Source of the DNA: Olleya sp. Hel_I_94
GTDB taxonomy: Bacteria; Bacteroidota; Bacteroidia; Flavobacteriales; Flavobacteriaceae
Assembly: GCF_007827365.1 (NCBI RefSeq)
Contig: NZ_VISI01000001.1
Span: 498,501 to 562,500 of the forward strand
Length of the DNA stretch: 64,000 nucleotides
Reading direction: 5' to 3'
Shown: positions 54,855-62,986 of the stretch, piece by piece
Layout of the letters: the number at the start of each line of letters is the position of its first letter
How positions within the stretch are numbered: position 1 is the first letter of the stretch
The notes under the pieces: generated by a model
Seen by the model: only the letters and a program-made list of their open reading frames with translations
Databases searched by the model: none
Told to the model about the DNA's origin: nothing
Program-made: the position numbers and the translations under genes

Positions 54855-56819
54855 ATGGCAGATAAAAATAAAAAAGCAGCACCTAAAAAACCTAAATTTA
54901 GTCCATACTGGATTTATGGAGGAATTATAATTTTCTTTATTGCTCTTCAAATTTTTGGAAGTAGTGCTAGTACAGAAAATAAAACCTCGCCTTCACAGTT
55001 TTTTGAATTTTTAAAAGAAGGTGATGTAGAAAAGGTAGATATTGTAAACGAAACAACAGCTAAAATCTATTTAAGAAAAGAAGCTGAAAGTAAGGAAGTG
55101 CACAAAAAATCTAAACCTACTTCTATTTTTCCATCAACAACAAAAATGCCAAATTACTCATTTCAATTTGGAGACTTAGCGTTGTTTCAGGAATCAATCG
55201 AGAATATCAACAAGGATTTAGACCAAGATAAAAAAGCACAAGTAACCTTTACAATAGAGAGCAATCCTTGGGGAGAATTACTTTTTAGCTTACTTCCATT
55301 TATACTATTAATTGGTGTATGGATTTTTATAATGCGTCGTATGTCTTCTGGAGGTGGTGGAGGTGCTGGTGGACAGATTTTTAATATTGGAAAATCTAAA
55401 GCTAAGCTATTTGACGAAAACTCTGAAGTTAAGACAACATTTAAAGATGTAGCTGGATTAGAAGGTGCAAAAGAAGAAGTTCAAGAAATTGTAGACTTCC
55501 TTAAAAACCCTTCAAAATACACAAACTTAGGTGGTAAAATACCAAAAGGAGCCTTATTAGTAGGACCTCCAGGAACAGGTAAAACATTATTAGCAAAAGC
55601 AGTTGCAGGAGAAGCAAAAGTACCTTTCTTCTCATTATCTGGATCTGACTTTGTCGAAATGTTTGTTGGTGTTGGTGCTTCTAGAGTAAGAGACCTTTTT
55701 AAACAAGCTAAAGAAAAATCTCCAGCAATAATATTTATTGACGAGATTGATGCTATTGGTAGAGCTAGAGGTAAAAACGCAATGTCAGGAAGTAACGACG
55801 AGCGTGAAAACACACTTAACCAACTATTAACAGAAATGGATGGTTTTGGTACTAATACAAATGTAATTGTATTAGCTGCCACTAACAGAGCAGATATATT
55901 AGACAACGCATTAATGCGTGCAGGTAGATTTGACAGACAAATACATGTTGATTTACCTAACCTAACAGAACGTAAAGCAATATTTGAAGTTCACCTTAAG
56001 CCACTTAAAAAGGCAGAAGGATTAGATATTGAATTTTTATCAAAACAAACACCTGGATTTTCTGGTGCTGACATAGCTAATTTATGTAATGAAGCTGCTT
56101 TAATCGCTGCAAGAAAAGATAAAAAAGCAGTTGAAAAACAAGACTTTTTAGACGCAGTTGACCGTATTGTAGGAGGTTTAGAAAAACGAAGCAATTTATT
56201 CTCTGTAGAAGAGAAAAAGACCATTGCTTATCACGAAGCTGGACACGCAACAGTTAGTTGGTTTTTAGAACACGCAGATCCATTAGTAAAAGTAACTATA
56301 GTACCTAGAGGTCGTAGTTTAGGAGCTGCTTGGTACCTTCCTCAAGAAGCATACATTACAAGAACAAGCAAGTTTTTAGACGAGATTTGTGTTACAATGG
56401 GTGGACGTGCTGCCGAGAAAATAATCTTTGATCAAATTTCTACTGGAGCTTTAAGTGACCTAGAAAACGTAACCAAAAAAGCTAAAGCTATGGTTATGAT
56501 ATATGGATTAAATGAAAAGGTTGGTAACATTACATTTTATGATCCAGCAGGAGAAAATGGCTTTGTTAAACCATATAGTGAAAAGACTGCAGAGTTAATA
56601 GATAACGAAATTAAAAATATCGTTGAAACTGAATTCCAAAGAGCTTTAACACTATTAGAATCTAAAAAAGATGTTCTTAAAAAATTAGCAGAAAGACTAA
56701 TTGAAAGAGAAGTTATTTTTAAAGATGACCTTGAAGAAATCCTTGGTAAACGCCCATTTGATAACCATGAAACTAAACTTGTTATTGAAGAAGCAGCAAC
56801 CAACAACGAAGAGGAATAG
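54855..56819 (+). CDS. ftsH: ATP-dependent zinc metalloprotease FtsH
   Basis: 654 residues. Two membrane helices (about 18-34 and 142-160) flank a periplasmic region. The AAA domain has Walker A GPPGTGKT at 237-244 and Walker B IIFIDEIDAIG. The peptidase motif HEAGH is at about 460-464. It degrades misassembled membrane proteins and selected soluble factors from the cytoplasmic side. The gene ends with acidic residues EEAATNNEEE and is followed by a strong terminator. Confidence 0.97.
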   Translation: MADKNKKAAPKKPKFSPYWIYGGIIIFFIALQIFGSSASTENKTSPSQFFEFLKEGDVEKVDIVNETTAKIYLRKEAESKEVHKKSKPTSIFPSTTKMPNYSFQFGDLALFQESIENINKDLDQDKKAQVTFTIESNPWGELLFSLLPFILLIGVWIFIMRRMSSGGGGGAGGQIFNIGKSKAKLFDENSEVKTTFKDVAGLEGAKEEVQEIVDFLKNPSKYTNLGGKIPKGALLVGPPGTGKTLLAKAVAGEAKVPFFSLSGSDFVEMFVGVGASRVRDLFKQAKEKSPAIIFIDEIDAIGRARGKNAMSGSNDERENTLNQLLTEMDGFGTNTNVIVLAATNRADILDNALMRAGRFDRQIHVDLPNLTERKAIFEVHLKPLKKAEGLDIEFLSKQTPGFSGADIANLCNEAALIAARKDKKAVEKQDFLDAVDRIVGGLEKRSNLFSVEEKKTIAYHEAGHATVSWFLEHADPLVKVTIVPRGRSLGAAWYLPQEAYITRTSKFLDEICVTMGGRAAEKIIFDQISTGALSDLENVTKKAKAMVMIYGLNEKVGNITFYDPAGENGFVKPYSEKTAELIDNEIKNIVETEFQRALTLLESKKDVLKKLAERLIEREVIFKDDLEEILGKRPFDNHETKLVIEEAATNNEEE

Positions 56820-56842
56820 TATATAAAACATAAATAAGTATT

Positions 56843-56883
56843 AAAAATCTTAGATTATCTCGTTTGATAGTCTAAGATTTTTT
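56843..56883 (+). terminator. Rho-independent terminator of rsfS-ftsH
   Basis: A 17-bp inverted repeat with one G-U wobble (56843-56859 / 56866-56882, 6-nt loop) ending in a T6 run. The next promoter box begins at its last base. Confidence 0.88.
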
Positions 56884-56890
56884 ATATTTG
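56883..56890 (+). promoter_or_regulatory. Candidate -7 box of the LUD-cdsA-psd operon
   Basis: TATATTTG (exact TAnnTTTG) starting at the last T of the ftsH terminator, 40 nt before the next ATG. Confidence 0.5.
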
Positions 56891-56930
56891 ATATTCCCAT
56901 TAACGTAATTCTGATTATAGCAAAGTGTAA

Positions 56931-57539
56931 ATGAGCCTTTTTAGAAAATTATTTAGTTCTAAATCTCAAGTAGAAAAGGAGGATCTAAAGTCCGACGACA
57001 GAGGCAAATATATGCCTAAAGAAGAGCTACCTATTGACGAAAGTTTTACTATAAACTTTAAAGAAAATGGTGGTAAATTCCTATATTGTGACTCTTTAGA
57101 CGAAGTTTACGACAACTTAAATAATATAATACTAGAAAATAACTGGGAAGATCATTCTGCTTATTTTTATGACAATAACTTGAAAGATAAATTTAAATCT
57201 TCTCAACTTAAAATCAGTGACAAACTATCAGAATGCACTTATTTTATAACCACTTGCGAAAACCTAATAGCTAATGATGGCTCTTTATTGGTTAGCTCTA
57301 ACCAGCTAGCTGAAAAAAAACTTAACGAATTCCCTAATAACGTTATAGTATTTGCAACTACAAGTCAAATAATATCAAACATAGGCGAAGGATTAAGAGA
57401 AATAAAGCATAAGAATAGTGTAAAAATACCTACTAACATCACAACTATTAAACATTTTAAGCTACAAGAGGAAAAAGACTTTTTATCTTACGGAAGCAGT
57501 ACAAAAAACTTATATTTGCTGCTTTTAGAAGACCTTTAG
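56931..57539 (+). CDS. LUD-domain protein
   Basis: 202 residues, containing one LUD (lactate utilisation, LutC-type) fold with ECTYFITTCENLIANDGSLL, VIVFATTSQIISNIGEGLRE and a C-terminal LYLLLLEDL. LutC proteins act in lactate oxidation with LutA and LutB, which are absent here, so its role is different or unknown. It is 4 nt from cdsA and leads the phospholipid genes. Confidence 0.8.
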   Translation: MSLFRKLFSSKSQVEKEDLKSDDRGKYMPKEELPIDESFTINFKENGGKFLYCDSLDEVYDNLNNIILENNWEDHSAYFYDNNLKDKFKSSQLKISDKLSECTYFITTCENLIANDGSLLVSSNQLAEKKLNEFPNNVIVFATTSQIISNIGEGLREIKHKNSVKIPTNITTIKHFKLQEEKDFLSYGSSTKNLYLLLLEDL

Positions 57540-57543
57540 TTTT

Positions 57544-58365
57544 ATGAACGAAACCCTTACAAGAGCGCTATCAGGATTCTTATACGTAAGTTTACTTGTT
57601 GCATCATTATTAAACCAGCACGCATTTATCGTGTTGTTTTTTGTGTTTGGGCTAATTTGTTTAATAGAGTTTTGTAAACTTATACAGCTTAAAAGCGTCG
57701 CACCTTATATAATATTCACAATTCTATATTTTGTATTTGGCTATTGGCAATTTGTAATGAACTCTAACAAAGGACTAGATGAAGCCACGCAAATATTACA
57801 GGTACTTACCATTTTTGTGCAGTTAATTTTAATAAAGGATTTATTTTCCGAAAAGAAAATTCCGTTATTTAGCTCAAAACGTTTTATAATCACCACCTTT
57901 TATTTAACTAGTGGTTTTGTGTTTTTAGTATTAATAGCTAACCACAAAGGATCGTTTACACCAGAGTACATTTTAGGATCCTTTATATTGGTTTGGATTA
58001 ACGATACCTTTGCTTATTTGGTTGGTAAAAATTTTGGAAAACAAAAACTGTTTCCAAGTATATCACCTAAAAAAACGGTTGAAGGCTTTTTAGGCGGACT
58101 ATTTTTCGCTTCAATTGCCAGCTATTTTATTCATATATTTACAGAAACTTTAACCTTTACTAATTGGTTAATTCTAAGCATTATAATTAGTGTATTTGGC
58201 ACACTTGGAGACTTAATTGAATCCAAATTTAAACGTCAAGCAAACGTAAAGGACAGTGGTGTAATCATGCCAGGACATGGAGGTTTAATGGACCGTTTTG
58301 ACAGTATGATTTTTGCAGCTCCTTTTATTTATTTATTTCTAAGAATTTTAAAATATGTTTCATAA
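57544..58365 (+). CDS. cdsA: Phosphatidate cytidylyltransferase
   Basis: 273 residues with seven or eight membrane helices. The CDP-diglyceride synthetase signature sits near the C-terminus (GDLIESKFKRQANVKDSGVI followed by PGHGGLMDRFDS). It makes CDP-diacylglycerol, the precursor of all phospholipids. The 3' end overlaps psd by 11 nt. Confidence 0.95.
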   Translation: MNETLTRALSGFLYVSLLVASLLNQHAFIVLFFVFGLICLIEFCKLIQLKSVAPYIIFTILYFVFGYWQFVMNSNKGLDEATQILQVLTIFVQLILIKDLFSEKKIPLFSSKRFIITTFYLTSGFVFLVLIANHKGSFTPEYILGSFILVWINDTFAYLVGKNFGKQKLFPSISPKKTVEGFLGGLFFASIASYFIHIFTETLTFTNWLILSIIISVFGTLGDLIESKFKRQANVKDSGVIMPGHGGLMDRFDSMIFAAPFIYLFLRILKYVS

Positions 58366-59005
58366 AGAAGGCTTTAAAATAATTGCAATCACTTTCCTAT
58401 TAGTGGCAATTTTAGCGGTTGTTGTTGATAAATTTGTAGCATTACAATGGTTACAATATTTACTATTTTTCACACTTTTTGTTTTTCTATTCCTTATCCT
58501 ACAGTTTTTTAGAAATCCAAAAAGATTAACCGTATTAAATGACAACACAGTCGTTTCTCCTGTTGATGGAAAAGTAGTTGTTATTGAAGAAGTATATGAA
58601 CCTGAATATTTTAAAGAAAAACGCTTACAAGTAAGTGTATTTATGTCTCCAATTAACGTGCATGTTACACGCTACCCTATTGGTGGACAAGTAGCTTATA
58701 GTAAGTATCATCCAGGAAAATACCTTGTAGCTTGGCATCCAAAAGCAAGCACAGAAAACGAACGTACAACAGTGGTAGTAGATAACCCATTATACGGTAA
58801 AGTTTTATATAGACAAATTGCTGGAGCATTAGCTAAGCGAATTGTAAATTATGCTAAAGAAGGAGACGCTGCTAACCAAGGAGAAGACTCTGGGTTTATT
58901 AAATTTGGTTCGAGAGTAGATTTATTTTTACCTTTGGACACTAACATTAAGGTTGCCTTAAACCAAAAAGTAAAAGGAGGCGAAAGTATTATTGCCGAAA
59001 TTTAA
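58355..59005 (+). CDS. psd: Phosphatidylserine decarboxylase
   Basis: 216 residues, the short bacterial form. Two hydrophobic helices at the N-terminus anchor it. VSPVDGKVVVIEEV lies near 65-78, and FMSPINVHVTRYPIGGQVAY in the middle. The pyruvoyl group forms by self-cleavage between Gly185 and Ser186 in IKFGSRVDLFLP. It makes phosphatidylethanolamine, using the product of the cdsA pathway. It is followed after 4 nt by an ACBP-like gene. Confidence 0.95.
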   Translation: MFHKEGFKIIAITFLLVAILAVVVDKFVALQWLQYLLFFTLFVFLFLILQFFRNPKRLTVLNDNTVVSPVDGKVVVIEEVYEPEYFKEKRLQVSVFMSPINVHVTRYPIGGQVAYSKYHPGKYLVAWHPKASTENERTTVVVDNPLYGKVLYRQIAGALAKRIVNYAKEGDAANQGEDSGFIKFGSRVDLFLPLDTNIKVALNQKVKGGESIIAEI

Positions 59006-59009
59006 TAGT

Positions 59010-59276
59010 ATGACTACAGAGGAATTAAATAAAACTTTTGAAGATGCTGTGGACCGCATTAACGCACATACAGAACCTTTCCCTGCAGATTTCTTGCTTC
59101 GATTGTACGCTTATTACAAAAAAGCTACTAATAACTACGAAAGACCTAGTAGCAAAAAGCCTATAATTAACGCTTTTAAAACAAATGCTCTTTTTCAAAT
59201 TAAAGACATTACTACTGACGAAGCTAAAGAAACCTATATAGAGTTAGTCAACAATTACTTTTTATACCGAAAATAA
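59010..59276 (+). CDS. Acyl-CoA-binding protein (ACBP) family
   Basis: 88 residues from the ATG at 59010; an in-frame TTG inside psd is also open but adds six residues with no family match. The ACBP helices are recognisable: LLRLYAYYKKATNN near 26-39 (the YxxYKQAT ligand region) and the final helix AKETYIELVNNYFLYRK. The KPG-type loop is diverged. In eukaryotes ACBP carries long-chain acyl-CoA between enzymes; here its place directly after cdsA and psd suggests delivery of acyl-CoA to phospholipid synthesis (inference). This family is patchy in bacteria but known from Bacteroidota. Confidence 0.75.
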   Translation: MTTEELNKTFEDAVDRINAHTEPFPADFLLRLYAYYKKATNNYERPSSKKPIINAFKTNALFQIKDITTDEAKETYIELVNNYFLYRK

Positions 59277-59283
59277 AATAGGT

Positions 59284-59631
59284 ATGCCTTCTTCCTTTGA
59301 GAGCATATTACTCCCTAGTTTTATATCTGGAATAGTTTTTATTATTGCCAGTGTGATTACACTTACTTATCCTCCTAAAAAAATTAATTGGTATTATGGT
59401 TATCGCACAGATTTATCCATGAAAAATCAAAATAGTTGGGATTTTGCACAAAAGTATTCCTCTGTACAATTAATTATTGCTGGCTGTTTAATTATGATAT
59501 TCAGCTGTATTGGTTTAGTCATACAGTTTAGTAAAATGGCACGTATTAGTATTAGTTTAATACTAATTTTTAGTGCCATTCTATTTATGTGGTTAAAAAC
59601 CGAACGTGCTTTAAAAGCTAAGTTTAATTAA
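59284..59631 (+). CDS. SdpI-family membrane protein
   Basis: 115 residues with three membrane helices. The motif INWYYGYRTDLSMKNQNSWD at about residues 34-53 is the SdpI hallmark. In Bacillus, SdpI gives immunity to the SdpC toxin; here no toxin gene is near, so a general membrane role is more likely. It is 7 nt from the ACBP gene and overlaps the convergent phosphatase gene by 4 nt. Confidence 0.8.
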   Translation: MPSSFESILLPSFISGIVFIIASVITLTYPPKKINWYYGYRTDLSMKNQNSWDFAQKYSSVQLIIAGCLIMIFSCIGLVIQFSKMARISISLILIFSAILFMWLKTERALKAKFN

Positions 59632-61283
59632 TTTTCTAAAACAAACTCAAGCGGTTTACCTGTGGCTCCATTTGGAAAGCTAATCCCTAACAACGCAGAC
59701 ATTGTTGGTGCTATGTCAGGAATATTAGTATGTTGCATTGTGCTTCCTGTTTTTATTCCTTTTCCAAAAAACAGTAATGGAATATGCGTATCATAGTTTA
59801 AAGCAGATCCATGCGTAGATCCTGTTTTACTATAACTTATTACTGCTGGATCTAGCACAAATAAAACATCTCCAGAACGCTTTTGATTAAATCCATTTTG
59901 CAACAAGCTTTCAACACCTCCAGAAAACTCGGTAGTAGTCATGCTAGTTGCTGTATAAGCTTTTGAAATATGAGGATAGTCTATTATTGTATTTACAATT
60001 TCTTGTTGCACACTAGCTAAATTTAAACCATAGCTTTTAATCAATGCTCTATCCAAAAATATCTGGTTATTACTTATGTTTTTAATTAAATTTTCCGCTT
60101 TATAATTTAAAATGGTAGTTTCATTTAAGTTAGTTTTAAACCCATCTGTATCAAAATATCCTGAAGGAATTTTCACTGATTCTAGATAAGCAGGTACCTC
60201 AACAGCTCCATGATCTGACGATAAAAACAAGGTGTAGTTACCTTCTCCAACTTTTGCATCTAATGCTTCTAAGATACGTTGTATATCTTTATCTAATCTA
60301 ATGTAAGTATCTTCTACTTCTTTACTATTAACACCAAAATTATGTCCTACGTAATCTGTACTAGAAAAACTAACGGTTAGCACATCTGTAATATTATCTT
60401 TACCTAACTGCTCACCATCAATAGCTGCAATTGCAAAATCTGCTACAATACTGTTTCCGTAAGGTGTTGCTTTAATAATGTCATAACCTCTATTCTCTTT
60501 ACTTAAAGCCTTTAAATCATAAGGAAACGTTGCTGTGTCTTTTCCTTTAAAACCGCCTTCAAAAGCATTTAAATCGCTTCCACTTTCCGTGTACGTGTTT
60601 ATATCGTATAATGTATTCCATTCCTTTAAATAACTTTCAGCAGCAGCTGTATTATTAAAATCTTGTACCCAACTAGGTAATGTATTTAAATAAAAAGTAC
60701 TAGTTATAAAACGACCTTCATCTGCACCATGAAACCAATAAGCAGCATTTGCTGTATGTCCTGCTGGTAAAATGGCACCTCTATCCTTTACCGAAATCCC
60801 AATAGTCTTACCTTTCATTTGCGTAAATAATCTGTTTTCGTCCGCAAAAGTTGTAGTTTTAAGTCTATGTGGAGACATTTGACCTGCATTATTTAAAGTC
60901 CCTACAGGCTGTACCAAAGTATCTCCTGCACAGTAAACATAACTATCAGATACTTTGTCATACCAATTATTAGAAATAATACCGTGAGTTTTTGGTGTAG
61001 TACCTGTAAATATTGAAGCATGTCCTGGTCCAGTATAAGTTGGTACGTAATTAAAGTGATTATTTTTACAATTAAAACCGTCGTTTATTAATCGTTTAAA
61101 TCCACCATCTCCATACTTATTATAAAATCTAGTTAAATAATCGTATCTCATCTGGTCTACTACAATTCCAACCACTAACTTTGGTTGCGAATTTAACTTA
61201 GTACTGTTTGATATTATAGTGCTTTTTTGTGATTGGCAACTAAGAAGAAAACAAATAATAAATAACGATAGAATAGCTCTCAT
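59628..61283 (-). CDS. PafA-like alkaline phosphatase lipoprotein
   Basis: 551 residues from the ATG at 61283, which restores a lipoprotein signal with lipobox LLSC (Cys16); an ATG nine codons upstream adds residues before it. Alkaline-phosphatase superfamily motifs: VVDQMRYDYL (metal-binding Asp43), the nucleophile region YTGPGHASIFTG with Thr82/Thr84 (Thr in this subfamily, where E. coli PhoA has Ser), and LSSDHGAVEVPAYL. The family releases phosphate from a broad range of phosphomonoesters in the periplasm. Confidence 0.9.
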   Translation of the reverse strand: MRAILSLFIICFLLSCQSQKSTIISNSTKLNSQPKLVVGIVVDQMRYDYLTRFYNKYGDGGFKRLINDGFNCKNNHFNYVPTYTGPGHASIFTGTTPKTHGIISNNWYDKVSDSYVYCAGDTLVQPVGTLNNAGQMSPHRLKTTTFADENRLFTQMKGKTIGISVKDRGAILPAGHTANAAYWFHGADEGRFITSTFYLNTLPSWVQDFNNTAAAESYLKEWNTLYDINTYTESGSDLNAFEGGFKGKDTATFPYDLKALSKENRGYDIIKATPYGNSIVADFAIAAIDGEQLGKDNITDVLTVSFSSTDYVGHNFGVNSKEVEDTYIRLDKDIQRILEALDAKVGEGNYTLFLSSDHGAVEVPAYLESVKIPSGYFDTDGFKTNLNETTILNYKAENLIKNISNNQIFLDRALIKSYGLNLASVQQEIVNTIIDYPHISKAYTATSMTTTEFSGGVESLLQNGFNQKRSGDVLFVLDPAVISYSKTGSTHGSALNYDTHIPLLFFGKGIKTGSTMQHTNIPDIAPTMSALLGISFPNGATGKPLEFVLEN

Positions 61284-61288
61284 TGTGA

Positions 61289-61315
61289 CAAATTTAATTT
61301 TGAACCCCAAAAATA
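61289..61315 (-). promoter_or_regulatory. Two overlapping -7 boxes for the PafA-like gene
   Basis: On the minus strand TATTTTTG (61308-61315) and TAAATTTG (61289-61296), both exact TAnnTTTG, lie 24 and 5 nt before the ATG. The nearer one would give an almost leaderless transcript. No -33 box is clear. Confidence 0.4.
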
Positions 61316-61393
61316 CAGCTTTTAAAACATCTAATTTGAAATTAACATTAAATACGTGCTATAATTTTATATTTTAGCAGTAACAAATAACTA

Positions 61394-62134
61394 ATGAATT
61401 ACCTACACTATATTGGAACCTACTTTTTAATGGTTGTCGAAATGTTTCGAAAGCCCACAAAGTGGTCTGTAATGAAAAAATTAATACTTAAAGATATAGA
61501 CGATTTAATTATCGGATCTTTAGGTATCGTTGCCTTTATATCATTTTTTGTTGGTGGTGTTGTTACCATACAAACCGCTTTAAATATTGACAACCCATTA
61601 ATCCCAAAAAACTTAGTTGGATTTGCAACTAGACAATCTATTATTTTAGAGTTTGCACCAACTTTTATGTCCATAATTATGGCTGGTAAAGTAGGCTCTT
61701 TTATTACTTCTAGCATTGGTACAATGCGTGTGACAGAGCAAATTGACGCTTTAGAAGTTATGGGAATAAACAGTTTAAATTATTTAGTGTTTCCTAAATT
61801 TATAGCATTAACACTGTATCCTTTTGTAATTTCAATATCTATGTTTTTAGGAATCATGGGTGGATTAGCTGCTTGTGTTTATGGTGGTTATGCTACTATG
61901 CCAGATTATATTGAAGGAATACAACTTGACTTTAAGCCTTTTCATATGGCTTATGCCTTTATTAAAACATTACTATTTGCCTTTATATTAGCTACAGTAC
62001 CATCATACCATGGATATTACATGAAAGGTGGCGCATTGGAAGTTGGTAAAGCTAGTACAACCTCTTTTGTTTGGACCAGTGTCATGATTATCCTTTTAAA
62101 CTATATTTTAACTCAACTCCTGCTAAGTCAATGA
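61394..62134 (+). CDS. mlaE: Lipid-transport ABC permease, MlaE family
   Basis: 246 residues with five or six membrane helices. The family block GSFITSSIGTMRVTEQIDALE near 97-117 includes the conserved EQIDAL turn, and PKFIALTLYPFVISISMFLG follows. MlaE is the inner-membrane permease of systems that move phospholipids between inner and outer membranes. Its stop overlaps the start of the ATPase gene (ATGA). The substrate-binding MlaD-like partner is not in this window after the ATPase gene. Confidence 0.88.
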   Translation: MNYLHYIGTYFLMVVEMFRKPTKWSVMKKLILKDIDDLIIGSLGIVAFISFFVGGVVTIQTALNIDNPLIPKNLVGFATRQSIILEFAPTFMSIIMAGKVGSFITSSIGTMRVTEQIDALEVMGINSLNYLVFPKFIALTLYPFVISISMFLGIMGGLAACVYGGYATMPDYIEGIQLDFKPFHMAYAFIKTLLFAFILATVPSYHGYYMKGGALEVGKASTTSFVWTSVMIILLNYILTQLLLSQ

Positions 62135-62898
62135 TAGAAGTAAAAAAACTACACAAATCGTTTGGAGATGCGCACATTTTAAAAGGCGTTACTACCACTT
62201 TTGAAAAAGGAAAAACTAACCTTATTATTGGGCAAAGTGGTTCTGGTAAAACCGTATTTTTAAAATGTCTTTTAGGTCTTTTTGATTACGAAGAAGGTAG
62301 TATTGCATACAATGGTAAAATCTTTGCTAAATTAAGTGAAGACGAAAAACGTGATATTAGAGCTGATATTGGTATGGTGTTTCAAGGAAGCGCGTTGTTT
62401 GACTCGATGACTATTGCCGAAAACGTTATGTTTCCTCTAAAAATGTTTACCAAACAAAGTAAAAGCGAAATGGAAGATCGTGTAAACTTTGTTTTAAAAA
62501 GGGTTAATCTTGGAGATGCACATAATAAAAAACCAAGTGAAGCCTCTGGAGGTATGCAAAAACGTGTTGCAATTGCACGTGCGATTGTTAATAAGCCAAA
62601 ATATTTATTTTGTGACGAACCTAATTCTGGATTAGATCCCAAAACATCGATTGTTATTGACGACTTAATTAAAGAAATTACTGAAGAATATCAGATTACA
62701 ACTGTAATTAACTCACATGATATGAACTCAGTTATGCAAATTGGAGAAAAAATTATTTTTCTTAAAAATGGTTTAAAAGAATGGGAAGGGTCTCGCTACG
62801 ACATTTTTAAAACAGATAATGAAGCGGTTACAGACTTTGTATACTCTTCAGAATTGTTTAAAAAAGTACGTCAAATGTACCTAGAGGAACGCAGTTAA
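62131..62898 (+). CDS. mlaF: Lipid-transport ABC ATPase, MlaF family
   Basis: 255 residues from ATG 62131 (MIEVKKLHKSFGDAHILKGV). Walker A is GQSGSGKT at 34-41. The signature is ASGGMQKRVAIARA, Walker B is LFCDEPNSGLDP, and the H-loop is VINSHDM. It powers the MlaE permease, with which it overlaps by 4 nt. Confidence 0.92.
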   Translation: MIEVKKLHKSFGDAHILKGVTTTFEKGKTNLIIGQSGSGKTVFLKCLLGLFDYEEGSIAYNGKIFAKLSEDEKRDIRADIGMVFQGSALFDSMTIAENVMFPLKMFTKQSKSEMEDRVNFVLKRVNLGDAHNKKPSEASGGMQKRVAIARAIVNKPKYLFCDEPNSGLDPKTSIVIDDLIKEITEEYQITTVINSHDMNSVMQIGEKIIFLKNGLKEWEGSRYDIFKTDNEAVTDFVYSSELFKKVRQMYLEERS

Positions 62899-62986
62899 AC
62901 ACTCTATTATTTAAAGTCAAACTTAACTTCTCCAATAATATATTTTCAACTAAATTAATAGCTAAACTTATTGCTATACGTGATTT

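Noticed and set aside
55481..56806. Minus-strand reading frames inside ftsH
   Set aside because: Serine/leucine-rich antisense frames over a strongly conserved gene; no family match.
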